Assembly (NCBI GenBank): GCA_026874595.1
Contig: CM049307.1
Location: 34,266,862 to 34,330,861 of the forward strand
Length of the DNA: 64,000 nt
Source: Sipunculus nudus
Lineage: Eukaryota > Annelida > Sipuncula > Golfingiida > Sipunculidae
Direction of reading: 5' to 3'
The position numbers and the translations under genes were made by a program. Position 1 is the stretch's first letter. Every line of letters begins with the position of its first letter. Below, piece by piece: positions 23,710 through 34,649 of this stretch. The notes below the pieces were generated by a model. The model had not been told where the DNA came from, ran no database searches, and saw nothing but the letters and a program-made list of their open reading frames with translations.

Positions 23710-23714
23710 ATTAT

Positions 23715-24708
23715 AATGAACTTGGTACCATTTATTTAAACACATTCAACACATTAACACTAACAACAATATATTATCTAGAGTCAGATTTCTGCTCCCA
23801 GTTTTAACATGAATTCCATCTGTCGTTAAACTAAAATATGTCAAGGCTATCAGATACACGGGGATTAACGTCTCTGACGCGCGTAAAAATGATCGGGGCG
23901 TTCCAAATGCATATTTATGGAATTGTGGAGTGCCGTCCTTTAACATCAAGTTCTATATAAAGCAGGCTTCAGTGTTTTAAAATTAGTCGGATCTAAGAAC
24001 GGACCCATTGGACGCTCCAAAGTCCATAAACCTTTAAAATATCTTACACTGGACTCTCCATAACTGCCGAAACATTTAAAATCTTGGATATGCTACTTTG
24101 GACATCCGGAATTAAAAAAAAAGAAGTAAGGGTAGAATTATACAGTCCTTTAGTACAATCCCGTATTCAAGTGTAAGGGGAAAAGTTATTCAATGCTAAC
24201 ACGTCTCTGACCAGGGTTTTGTCAGCCACATCTTCTGAAATATCTTTAAAATTAAGTCGCCATGATCAAGTTATCTAAAAAAAGACATAGCACTTCTGGA
24301 GTAAAATCATGCATTTTGGCAGAGCTACTACTCCCTTAGAGAGTCAACAGCAGAACGGACCATCTCAACAGAACCTCTGACATTCACTTTTATACTTCAT
24401 TGTATCCCCAGGCTAAAGGTCGGGGCTATTGTGATTTCAGCACGGCTCCGCCACCGCAGCTGACAATCCTTATAAGCGAGATAACAATTCCTTAAATATA
24501 TAATGAAAAGCTGGATTTTTTGGTCTAAAAATCATGTTGACTGAAGATCTTTGATAGCTTTGACTGGGGGTTCCATATGTAAACCTTTTATTGTTTTTGT
24601 TCCTCTAATAATACCATCATTGCCACATAATAAAAAACAAAGGCGTCAATTTATCTGGGATGACTTGCAGGCCTTGGAGGGTAATCAAAGTTGGAACAAC
24701 TTTTTTAT

Positions 24709-24711
<3 letters not shown>
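23715..24711. other. No gene recognised
   Basis: Unassigned; a minus frame at 23746-23949 has no motif I know. Confidence 0.4.
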
Positions 24712-24749
<38 letters not shown>

Positions 24750-24848
24750 CGAATTCAAATTTGCTCTTGGATAAATATCGGGCCGAACCGGTATTCGAAC
24801 CCATATCGGTCGCTGTCTGGCGTTCCGACCGCTTCGCCAGAAAGCAAG
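24712..24848 (-). mobile_element. tRNA-derived SINE with (TA)n tail
   Basis: On the minus strand the order is A-box-like TGGCGAAGCGGTC (24827-24839), B-box-like GGGTTCGAATACC (24790-24802), a short body ending GAGCAAATTTGAATTCGTAAC, and a (TA)n tail (24712-24745). Box spacing and the position of the tail fit a pol III SINE, with a tRNA-like head providing the internal promoter. A second, partial body lies at 25039-25110. Whether the (TA)n is the element's own tail or its target is unclear. Confidence 0.65.
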
Positions 24849-25038
24849 CTTCACTATCGAGACAGTTCGGTCCGCGTTTATGTCACCCCGTAACACACAC
24901 CCTGCTATCAGAAGAAGACTAACTATCCCAGGAGTCACACTTATGGTGAACTAGCTAGCCGGCGACAATTGCTCAATTACTTCAGACCACCATTCCCCGG
25001 GCCACAAAGTTTTCCGTCATCCTGGACGAGCCCCTATA

Positions 25039-25110
25039 TTGTTACGAAATCAAATTTGCTCAGGAGAAAATATCGGGCCTATCCAAGATTAAAACCCATA
25101 TCGGGATTAA
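25039..25110 (-). mobile_element. Partial second copy of the 24.7-kb SINE
   Basis: GTTACGAAATCAAATTTGCTC (plus strand) followed by AATATCGGGCC and ACCCATATCGGG parallels GTTACGAATTC...AACCCATATCGG at 24747-24812. The B-box is mutated (AAGATTAAAACCC) and the A-box is missing. It abuts the 5' limit of the Penelope-like relic. Confidence 0.6.
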
Positions 25111-25112
25111 CA

Positions 25113-26092
25113 AAATAGTTCAGTATATCCCAGTCCTAGACCTCCAAGTTATCATGCACTCTCGGAATTTCCTCATATTTGACAATGGCACCCCCTGGCA
25201 AAAAAAATGAGAAAGAACCAAGCACGTTAGATGTAACGATGGAGGTAACAACGGGACCGAAGTTTGCGACTTGGTCGGCTTATATGCTTTGAACGTCACA
25301 GGAACGGAGTTCGCCCATGTGAACGTCGGCCTGTATAGAGAAGACGGGCTTGCGGCCCTGAAATCAGTATCAGGCCAAGAAGCGGACAGACTCAGAAAAT
25401 AAAAATCACTGGAATTTTCAACACCATGAGCCTACAAATCAAAAGTAGAATCAAACCTGAAATCAGTAAACTACTAAGATGTCCCACAGAACCTCCGATC
25501 TGGAAAAGTCATTTCTCATGACAAGATCTTCTACAAGCATGCATCAAAAGAATACGAGCAAGCACTGAAAAAAAGGGTGGATACATGCCGAAGCCCAGTT
25601 ACACGACTCCGGAAGAAACAACCAAAAACACCCGGAAACACCGAACCAGAAACATCATTTCGTTTAATCCACCCTTCAGTACGAACGTCAAGACAAACGT
25701 CAGCAAAATATATTTGAGACTTGTGTCCAAACATTAAAAAAAAATCATTCATTCCACAATAAAAAACAATCTGAAAATCAGCTACAGCTGCATGAAGAAT
25801 ATCTAGCCTATAATCCAAAACAACAACACAAGAATACTATCTGAAAGGCAACAAAAAGAATCCACTCAACAAAGGCTTTGCAACTGCCGTGCCAAATCGA
25901 CGTGCACAACAACGGTAAAGTTAAAACGTACATTGGCATGCCGGAGGCCCCATTAAACAAAGGTTCTACAGCCAAAACAAATCCAAATATGTGGACCCTG
26001 AAAGACAAGCAGCAAAATTCTACATCAACTGGTCTATGATCGAACTATCAAACACATCCATGACTTCTTCCTTCAGGCTAAACCGGCGGTAA
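25113..26092 (+). pseudogene. Penelope-like retroelement relic (RT palm to GIY-YIG)
   Basis: The fragment follows the order of invertebrate Penelope-type proteins but switches frame repeatedly. Blocks in order: VIMHSRNFLIFDNGTPW (about 25147-25197), LDVTMEV (about 25230), TEVCDLVGLY then GLYREDGLAAL (25328-25360), KITGIFNTMSLQIKSRIK (about 25402-25455), an ASKEYEQALKK segment (25543-25575), FNPPFSTNVKTN (25663-25698), ISYSCMKN (25777-25800), a Cys-rich RLCNCRAKSTC segment (about 25870-25905) and TYIGM (25926-25940), the expected start of a GIY-YIG endonuclease, then INWSMIE. GLYREDG replaces the family's YRDD-type catalytic motif, and at least four frameshifts and several stops are visible. 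Identification is from remembered family pattern; RT plus YIG places it with Penelope-like elements. Confidence 0.7.
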
Positions 26093-26129
26093 TGACTCAG
26101 ATCCACCACATACCTTAATAATATAATAT

Positions 26130-26131
<2 letters not shown>

Positions 26132-26177
<46 letters not shown>
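26132..26177. repeat. (TA)n microsatellite
   Basis: About 23 TA units just downstream of the Penelope-like relic. Confidence 0.97.
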
Positions 26178-26179
<2 letters not shown>

Positions 26180-26394
26180 ATATAAATACTTCTTTTTATT
26201 GTCTCTGTGACACATTGGAAATACATAACAATTACGTTAATTAAGTTTTTAGAAAAAAAGGTATAATATTTCCAGTACATTCAGTTGATCCAGGGTAAGA
26301 TACATAAATATTCCAAAGTTAACTCAGAAATGGAACCGAAGTCTTTTATTTTTACTTATTTACATATTTCATTTCAAGTATTTTCTCTGAACAT

Positions 26395-26506
26395 CAAAGG
26401 GGGTGGGGATTACATTTACCGCCCCCCCCCCCCCCCCGCTAAAAAAGTGTGTGTGTACATATATACATATACCCCTATCCCTCCCCCTCCCGTATTGACG
26501 CCCCTG
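26395..26506. repeat. G/C-run block ending CGCCCCTG
   Basis: A G-rich stretch, a C-run (26421-26437), a GT/TA tract and a C-rich stretch ending TATTGACGCCCCTG. The terminal CGCCCCTG is like the ends of the CAGGGGCG transposons, but no matching opposite end or duplication was found, so this may be a one-ended remnant. Confidence 0.35.
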
Positions 26507-27176
26507 GTGGTTAATATGATTAAAAAAACTAATTGACATATTTCTTCAATTTTTTTTGCACGTGCATAGATATGGGTCATAGGACGCCTATTTAAATTAG
26601 GTTCCTAACCTTTACTATGGGAGTTGCCTGGCATATTTCGCAAAATCACACAAAACATATTTCTCAAGTGGATGGATGTATTGTTTTGAAAATCAAAATG
26701 AAATATCTCTTATAGGTTTTTACCTTGATTTTCAAAGTCAAATCAACCGAAATATGCATATTTTATACTCAAAATCTTATTCAAATTTTCAACTAAACTC
26801 TCTGAAAAGTTTGAAAACTATGGACCTTGACCTTGGTCTTCAAGGAAATTTGTTGGAAATAGAATATTTGTTAACCTCACATTTTTATGTACTGTATATT
26901 TATACTTAAAGCTGACACACACAAATTTTTACCACCAGGAATTCAAACATGTTTTTAAATGGGCGACCCTGACCTTCTTGCCCCAAAACTATTGAGGTAG
27001 GCCCTAGTGCATATATTTTGCGTGGTCAACCCCTGATGCAAACCATAAATCTGTGCACGATATACAATATACATATAAAATTTACATACCACGTATAGTT
27101 ATACTAATAAGCGCCATACCTTTTCCACACCTCACTCGCGTATTTGATACACTCTGATACGTAAAAGTATATTAAC

Positions 27177-27177
<1 letters not shown>
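26507..27177. other. No gene recognised
   Basis: AT-rich; a 77-codon frame at 26676-26909 has no motif. Confidence 0.4.
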
Positions 27178-27231
<54 letters not shown>

Positions 27232-27287
27232 TAAAGTAAAGTGTTAAGTGTAAATTTTGGATTAATGCTAGCCCCCCCCCCCCCCCG
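27178..27287. repeat. (TA)n microsatellite and nearby C-run
   Basis: About 26 TA units (27178-27229), then a C16 run near 27272-27287. Confidence 0.95.
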
Positions 27288-30200
27288 GCCTCACTCCCCG
27301 GTCGCATTCAGTACTCCCTATCCTCCCAGAATTTCACTAATAATGTTTTAATTTATGTATAAATTCGTTCTGCCCTCCTTGTATTGAAAAACCAACCTTA
27401 ATGTTTAAACATAAGTCACTGGATTGTTAGTATCACAGTATTACTGTATACTCTATTGAAGATCGAACAGGTATGGCTTGAAATATGAAAAAAGGCCAAA
27501 GTCCAAATTACACATCATATCTGATAAATATAGCCTGAGCAGTAATGGGTGGGTCTTTCGTCTGGTTATTCAAATATGACATTATTGTTACAGAAAGTAT
27601 TAAGTGCTCTCTTTCATTAGAAACTGTTGAATTCCAGGGCAACAGAACTATTGTCTGGTCTATTTACGACATCAAAGTACGGAAACTGAGTAAACAGAGA
27701 CCGCCTTACGTTAAGGACAAAAAGTCCATTAAACCCATGTCTGGTCCATTGATATGATGTGCAGCTTCTTAAATTAGTGGTTCCCAGAAAGATTCAGTAC
27801 TACACCAGGGAAGCAAAACTACTGGCCGTAGGTGTTAATTTAACTTAATGATACATATCGGCCAGACAACAGAGTCACACAGATCAATTCGTATATGGAG
27901 GCTTCCTGCAGTTATACCTCATATCTGGTCAGATGGGGGGTATTTACCTTTAACCTGACTTAATTTAGTTTGTATTGTCGATGAATGGTAGACAGTAATT
28001 AGGTGTTAGGAATTTGAAATCAGTCCATCCCAGCAAAAAAATAAAGTATCTATAAAATGTATCGGTTGACATACATGACAAGTAGTTGCATGCCCCCTGC
28101 CGCTACTAAGTGATAATCAGGAAATAAATCATTCTGAAACATACCAAGACACTAGGCATAATACCATTCGCAGGTCAACCTGTATTTTCAATGTTCCCGT
28201 TTGCCTAATTTTCTCATATATGCTTCGTAGGTTTTCGTAAACGTTTCTATCGTCATGGTATGATTAAAACAAAAACATATGGTTTTATACCTATGAAAAA
28301 TATAAAAAAGCACCCCATTATGAAAATATAAAACATATAGGACATTTAAGAACATTTGATCTCTGCTTGTGACAGAATGTATACGTGTATAGGGCCTTGG
28401 ATTTACAGTGCCATATTTAAACAACTGCATGGGGGACCTAGACCTTGGGATACATTAATATAACAATATCCGATTTTAGGTAACTAAACTCAGATCCTCG
28501 TTCCTTCCTTTTTCCACTCAGTGAAAGTATAATCCTGCTTAAATTTATCACCGATGAAAGGATAGTTTATAACGCTCCTTAAGCATGAATAAGTTTATGA
28601 AAAGTATCCGTTCTGATTACCACGTTCATGTAGTATATTAACAATATTTTATCTTTGTCTGTTAATTTACACTTACGGTAGTCATATACGCCCATTCTTT
28701 TTAAAATTGAATAAATAGTTATTTTATGATATTTGTCAGGCGACCGAGGCCCTCGCGAAAATGGACCCAGATGCCAGTCCGATAGGCCTATAGTTAATCA
28801 GCTCATATATATGTTAATCTGGAACTAAGTTTAATACCCTTAATTTTTGTTCCCTGACTATTTGTATGGATTGTATTTGTATGGACTATTTTCATTAATA
28901 ACCGTGTGATCACAAGATTTGCATGCATAAGGAGACCTAAAACTTGTTGCTGAACAGTAGTCTGAAATACATGGAAAGAAAATAGTAGTTTTGATTTGAA
29001 CAGTGTTCTTACTTTATTGTTCCGTTAGTGGGAGGATGTGTTATTACATCTCATATAGGACCAGATCTTCCATGCATTAAATCTGTGGGCATTAAGTTCT
29101 TAACTTCTTTGTGTGACTCGACATTCATCATCTATATGTCCTGTTTTATGGTTCCATCTTGTCAAAACAGGAAGCCGTCGACTATCATTAAATCGCACTG
29201 TTTATAAAGTAGCTTTAAAACACCCAGTAGTGTTGCTAGCCTCAGTCAATCCTGCTCTCCAAATCTAATGTAAGACCCCGGTCTTTATATCCCGGGATTA
29301 TTTTAGTCCGGCTAAACACATCACACAGACGTTTTAAATTAAATTATAAAGCCGAAGTGAAAAAGATCCCGTAGTTATATCCGAGTATCTCATCTCACTT
29401 TTACCATTTCACACAAAAAACCGTCAGCTCGGTCACATTACAAACGAAAACGGTGATTAGTCAGAAAAGATGCATAGCCATTGGAAACCTCATATTAATT
29501 AGTCAGTTAGCGTAAACATAAATGTCTAAATCTGAATTGAACATCAAAGTCACGTAATGGAATCTTTCAGAGCTCACTTTGACAATTCATTAGACTCGGA
29601 AGATTACGATGAATTTCACTAAAATATCAACCAAGTTTTTGCTCGTTCAGATGGTTTATCCAAGGCCTCTCGATGAAATCGTCCCACACAGTTCGTTAAC
29701 GACATTGATTATCTTCGTTTTAATTCTTTCCTCCGTAAATGTAATTTATATGATTCACTTATAAATTCTGAATGCCTCAATCCTTGCCAGCACAATATTT
29801 CAGTAAAAAAACTGATGACTCTTATATGATCGTCTGCTATATGTATTGATATGCACAAATATTTGACAGATAATTATTCCGGCAAATATAACTGATATAT
29901 CGACCTTTAAGAAAGGCGTACAGACAATGAACAGGCGATGATGCTTAAATGATTTAATTCCAGTAGCGCTGTCTATATTTACCAAATAAAAAACAGGAGT
30001 GAAGGTCCGCACCGCGCCGATCATATGCATGCGCATACTCTCAGATATCCAAAACACTACTAGAAATCTGCATTCTAAGGAATGCAAGCCTCCGCCATGT
30101 GGGGTTCCCTATTGAGGGATGCGCCCAAGACAGTTTTTTTTTTTTTGCGTTCATTTTTCCCAGGTTCATCCATGCATGAGTGACTCTATATTTGTGAATA

Positions 30201-30829
30201 TCCTTCGATGACTTTCCTGAATCCGGATCTTATGCCGGATCAACACATAAATCTAATCGATTCATTATTGGCTCACAAACACACATATGAACGGGGATGA
30301 AAGCATACTCACCTGTCGGAGGCCGCAAAACGGGTCATAAATAAGATTTATAGATTAAAATGACGTATGCAGTATTCGGTATTCATTACAGGTACTGGAT
30401 TGTTTCTAGTATCTTGAGAAATAGTTTGGTACATGTATATAATAAGGGTCCACTTTGTAATGGGTGCCATAGTCTGAAACGTGAACACACAATTAAAGAT
30501 GGCGCCGAGGATCCTCTTCAGTTCAGACCAGTAGGACCTACACTGACTTCCGCTGGTACATGTACTAACAATCAGTGCACATTGAATCATCACCACCGAC
30601 GCAGACATCGTCAGTCTTCATGACGACAATTGCACTTAGATTATTTTGAAGACAAAACGCCACCCTTATATACCATCATATTATGATTTTCAGATTATTT
30701 TTTATACATTGCTTCTTAAAGATGATTTCTGTTTAGGCGCCCATGAATATTCTCCCACGCTCCTGTAGCCAAGAGGAATAGTCCCTATACATAAAACTGA
30801 ATTTACAGCAATAAAATGATGTAACAGCG
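27288..30829. other. Long stretch with no gene or repeat recognised
   Basis: About 3.5 kb of AT-rich sequence. Short frames of 70-95 codons occur on both strands (for example 29800-30087 minus, 30348-30623 both), without recognisable motifs. No tandem unit or inverted repeat stands out. Confidence 0.4.
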
Positions 30830-31077
30830 CTCCTTACAACACTCGTGGGCCAGGTTTGTTCAGAGAATTTGTGGGCGTAGGGGTCGGGGGTACAGGAGTA
30901 CGGATATAACATGTGCCATACTAAATTTTCATGATATGATATGAAATATTGCCCGATAGCTTTATTGCCCGAAAGAGTGAGGGGACAAATGGCACTTGGT
31001 GGAAATCTACCTCTTCTTAAAAACTGCCCTCCCCCTTCCCCTTTAACCTATATTGTTTCTTGTAAGCTTTTCCCTTA

Positions 31078-31640
31078 AAGTTTTCCCTAGACACATAAAA
31101 ATTGGTAAGTTGTTTTATACATGGCGACATGGTGTTTTCATCATTTGGTATACCATTTGGTGATTATATAACCCTACCCTTATCTTAAATCCTAACCCTA
31201 TAATTTTTTTGATTTTCCAGGAAGATAAATACAAGCGAGTGTTTTAGTGTGTTTAATGTGTCAGGAACCCATGCCTGTTTACTAACCCTTACATTAACCT
31301 TAAAATCAGTTACCCTAAACAAACTCGATAAAGTTTTCCCTGAACACATAAGAAAGGGTAAGCTGTTTTATATATATTGCAACACAAAGCGACATGTTGA
31401 TTTCCCCATATGTAATACCCGTTATTATATAACCATACTTTTTTTACCCTAACTCTAAGAATTTTAGATTTTCCGCGAAGATAAAATACGAACAAGTGTT
31501 TCAGTTTGTTTAATACGTTATGTACACAAGGGTTTAAATAACCCCTTGCCTTAACCTAAAAATCAGTTACCCTAAACAAACTCAATGAATTTATTTTCCT
31601 CCACACATAAAAGTGGGTAATATGTTTTATATTTGGCATA
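31078..31640 (+). repeat. ~256-bp internal tandem of DR2 copy A (2+ units)
   Basis: Successive units share TTTTCCCT-ACACATAA, GGTAAG-TGTTTTATA, ATTATATAACC, GATTTTCC-GAAGATAAA and AATCAGTTACCCTAAACAAACTC. Copy B at 47.2-47.4 kb has the segment once, so the expansion is copy-specific. CTAACCCT-like strings occur but not as a telomeric array. Confidence 0.75.
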
Positions 31641-31647
31641 CGAATTA

Positions 31648-31812
31648 TCGTGTGGGAACAAGATACAATCGCGTGTGGACGAGATACTATCGCGAGGGAA
31701 GGAGATTCTTATCGCGTGGAAACCAGATATTGTCGCGTGAGAACTAGATAATTACCAAGTGGGAACGACATACTATCTCGTGGGAACGAGATATTATCGC
31801 GAAGGAAGGAGA
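31648..31812 (+). repeat. 21-22 bp minisatellite, ~8 units
   Basis: Consensus CGCGTGGGAACGAGATACTA plus one or two bases, with variants such as CGCGAGGGAAGGAGATTCTTA. The same unit occurs about four times at 47630-47708 in DR2 copy B, so the two arrays have expanded to different lengths from one ancestral site. Confidence 0.88.
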
Positions 31813-32944
31813 TGGATATAACATTCAGTGTGTAATAAAAATATCTTAATATAAATGTTTGATTATAGTTGGCCTACAGAGTTTAATCTGTTGCACTTGG
31901 TAAGGTTCAAACACCCGTCAACTACTACGGTTTATGTCCATGTCAAAGTTTAAGCTAAGTTAAATTTTATGCTGCATCATAACACCTGTACTGGCCTGAC
32001 TATATATAGGTTTACAGTCGTGAAAAGCGATAAAATAGGGAATACGCTATGTCGCGCATGACCTAGAAAAAAAGTTAAGTTATAAAATTAATACCAGCGG
32101 CAAATCTGTCATCCATTACTTGTACTCTGGTAAAAGGTCAGTTTTATAAAGTAAGTCTATGGAGCTTTAGCGCAAACATGGGGAGAAGAAAAATATCAAT
32201 ATAGAAATAAGTTTAAGTCATTAACCGAACAGTCCTGCCGTCCCTGCGGGGGAGGCCTAATTAAGAATACATGTAGCCTACCTCGTATATAAATGTTATT
32301 TGATTTGGGACCATTGATACCCCCGGTCATGCATGGTGTCACATACTTGGATTTGATACTTTTACACCGACAGGGAGCTAATTAGATAGGGAATATGGAA
32401 TACAGGACTGTCTCTTTGGAAATAATGATCTGAATTCTGGTGAAAGTACTGCCGATATATAACAAAACTGTATTGTCAGATCTCTAGCTTGATTGAGAGT
32501 GGTTCTGTACATAGCAGTGATCTCCACCCGGCGTGGCTTCATGAGTGTCACATGACGGGTCTCGCGAGAGGTACTGGTCTGACGGGACGGTTCGTGATCC
32601 GGCTTGAGACCGGAAAAAGCCGTGAATCCAGACCCAATTATCTTAATATTCATGGAGCATCCTTGAACAATCCGTTAACCCCAGAGGTGCACCCTTTTAG
32701 TAACTAGAAAGGTTATATTGGTCATAGATGATTGGCATATGTAAAATTAATAACACTATCATCCCTGCAAGGTTAGCGGATGCCATGTATTTATTCCCCC
32801 ATGGGCATTTGGATTTTGGAGCTGTAAAAGTTTAGTGATATAAAACTGAGTGGTATATTGTACCCCTCACAATTGAGCATCGTTATTCATCATTAAATTT
32901 GGCATAGAGCGCCTCAATTGTACATCTCTACGATACTATGTGGC
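31813..32944. other. No gene recognised
   Basis: Part of the ~2.8 kb present in DR2 copy A but absent from copy B. Overlapping frames on both strands near 32378-32707 have no motif I know. Confidence 0.4.
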
Positions 32945-33146
32945 GGTGATAGACCCTGCGTAGGAGTGGAACTTTAACATTATCATTTCTTACTTAACCT
33001 TCATCATTCAGAGGGAAACTAATACTCAATCTAAACCAATAAAACGGGCATATGTATATATCCCCAGCATATAGTTATATATGATGAAGAGTTGAGTAAG
33101 AAAATGATAATGTTAAAGTTCAACTCCTACGCAGGGTCTATTCACC
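32945..33146. mobile_element. Foldback (hairpin) MITE, ~202 bp
   Basis: The left arm 32945-33009 starts GGTGATAGACCCTGCGTAGG. The right arm 33078-33146, reverse-complemented, starts GGTGAATAGACCCTGCGTAGG and continues through AACTTTAACATTATCATTT and CTTACT-AAC--TTCATCAT. Arms of about 65 bp with few mismatches surround a loop of about 68 bp. No clear target duplication. It abuts a minus-strand satellite unit at 33147. Confidence 0.8.
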
Positions 33147-33340
33147 TAAAACCTAAAATTAGGTCATGTATACCTATATTCGGCGAGCTACTGACCAAAA
33201 ACATCTCAAGGATCCAGGCAGTCTGACAGGGCACAAAACATAACTGTTGCACCTAGAATCTTCTTGTGGAGGTCCTTTGAAATTCTCCCATGACACCTGA
33301 AATTTCGTCTCTGTGACCTTTGACCTCTGAGTTACGGGGC
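33147..33340 (-). repeat. ~155-bp satellite unit (SAT155), inverted
   Basis: The reverse complement carries AAGGTCACAGAGACGAAATTTC, AAAGGACCTCC, AAGATTCTAGG and TTTGTGCCCTGTCAGACTG, the landmarks of the array at 54.4-56.7 kb. Confidence 0.75.
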
Positions 33341-33479
33341 CTGTTAATGCATGTAAGAATAAGTTAAAAATATATAAAAACTCCAGTATCTGAATAACTA
33401 ATGCTTTCATGGCCGTGATTCTTTTCGTGCATATTAACCATGGAGGGTTTCGTCAGTTCCTGAAAAATGGTGGGCCATA

Positions 33480-33645
33480 TATCTATTGAGGCCTTTCAAT
33501 CAAGCAGATTTGAGACCTTCAAATCAAGTAACCGTTAATCCTAACAAACTTAAAACTGTTCATCTAGGAAGGACCTAAGCAAATCCCCCTGGAAACCTGA
33601 AATAAGGCCATGGTGACCGATATTTTGCGAACTACGAGACGATTG
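33480..33645 (-). repeat. SAT155 unit, inverted, second piece
   Basis: The reverse complement reads GGTCACCATGGCCTTATTTC then AGGTTTCCAGGGGGATTTGC and GGTCCTTCCTAG, matching the SAT155 consensus. It is separated from the first piece by ~140 bp of unmatched sequence. Confidence 0.72.
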
Positions 33646-33762
33646 AAAGGAGGATTGAAATCCTACATATAATGACAACAGCATTTTAATCTCGCCTAGG
33701 CGAAATCAAATTCTAATCTCGCCTAGGCGGATAATCCGCCTGGATTCTAATTTCGCTTGTAA

Positions 33763-33808
<46 letters not shown>
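33645..33808 (+). repeat. CGCCTAGGCG-containing repeat, copy 1, with (TA)n
   Basis: GATTGAAATC-ACATATAAT-ACAACAG-ATTT leads into AATCTCGCCTAGGCG twice and TCCGCCTGGATTCTAAT, then (TA)n at 33767-33808. The decamer CGCCTAGGCG is a perfect palindrome. A diverged copy is at 34268-34375. Confidence 0.7.
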
Positions 33809-33809
<1 letters not shown>

Positions 33810-34199
33810 CTTACGATCTTAGTGTGCTATTATCTAGGACTACTGTACTGGAGGACTGTAGTTGCTTCTATCATCTACTGCCACTGCCAATGAGTGCATA
33901 TATAAATTATTTATATTAAGCGTATAATGTACGCTAAGGATTTATAAAAAACTGCTCTTTTTGTTTGTTTAGATGCATTAGCTTCAATTTGAATTATGAA
34001 GTGTCAAGCAAGAATTGTTAACTCCCACACCCACACCCACGAAGGTTTTTTAACCCCAACATAGAATTGTAGGGATGAACAATACTCAAATAAGATGACT
34101 AATTAGCAATGCTCAATGGCAAATGTGTATGGAAAAAAAACAATCAAATAAACATTATTAACCAAATAATGAGTGAAGCAGAAAAATAGCTAAGATTTT

Positions 34200-34375
34200 T
34201 TTATATGGCCTAGGCGAAATCAGAACTTGAATCTCACCTAAGATAATTTAAAATCAGAATAGCCAGAATAGATTGAAATCAACATATAATCACAACAGGA
34301 TTTAAATTTCGTCTAGTTGGTTTTAAAATCCACTTGGATTCTAATGTCGCCTGGGTGGATATCTATCTATATATA
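34200..34375 (+). repeat. CGCCTAGGCG-related repeat, copy 2
   Basis: GGCCTAGGCGAAATCAGAA (34207-34225), then from 34268 GATTGAAATCAACATATAAT, ACAACAGGATTTAAAT, CCACTTGGATTCTAAT, parallel to 33653-33753. It also runs into a short TA tract. The palindromes have decayed. Confidence 0.65.
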
Positions 34376-34471
34376 TAGATAACTATAGATTCTAACCACA
34401 TTCACCTGATGATCGGGTCGCATCCCGTGAAACAGTCTGTTGTGAATTAACAGTGTTGTTTTTCTTCAGAG

Positions 34472-34472
<1 letters not shown>

Positions 34473-34539
<67 letters not shown>

Positions 34540-34540
34540 A
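34473..34540. repeat. (TA)n then (GT)n microsatellite
   Basis: About 22 TA units followed by about 11 GT units. Confidence 0.98.
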
Positions 34541-34649
34541 TTGTTTCATATATCATGAATTAAATACATCCTGGCGATATTATTTAACAATATGGGAGTG
34601 CTTATCTATATAATTAATACGCAGTTGGGTTTTTATTTCTTGACACAAA

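Larger units (their letters stand above)
30830..31812 (+). repeat. Large dispersed repeat DR2, copy A, 5' segment
   Basis: Matches 47012-47708 in the same orientation. Landmarks: GGGCCAGGTTTGTTCAGAGAAT (30848-30869) against GGGCCATGTTTGATCAGAGAAT, ACTAAATTTTCATRATRTGA, AAAATCAGTTACCCTARACAA, and a final CGCG-containing minisatellite in both. Copy A has an internal duplication absent from copy B: AAGTTTTCCCTAGACACATAAA (from about 31078) recurs at about 31332 and in part near 31592, a period of about 256 bp. Confidence 0.8.

Noticed and set aside
26395-26506. Complete CAGGGGCG-type transposon
   Set aside because: Only one end (GACGCCCCTG) is visible; no opposite end or target duplication.
31160-31570. 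CTAACCCT/TAACCC strings suggesting interstitial telomere repeat
   Set aside because: Only isolated occurrences inside the 256-bp DR2 tandem; no run of telomeric hexamers.
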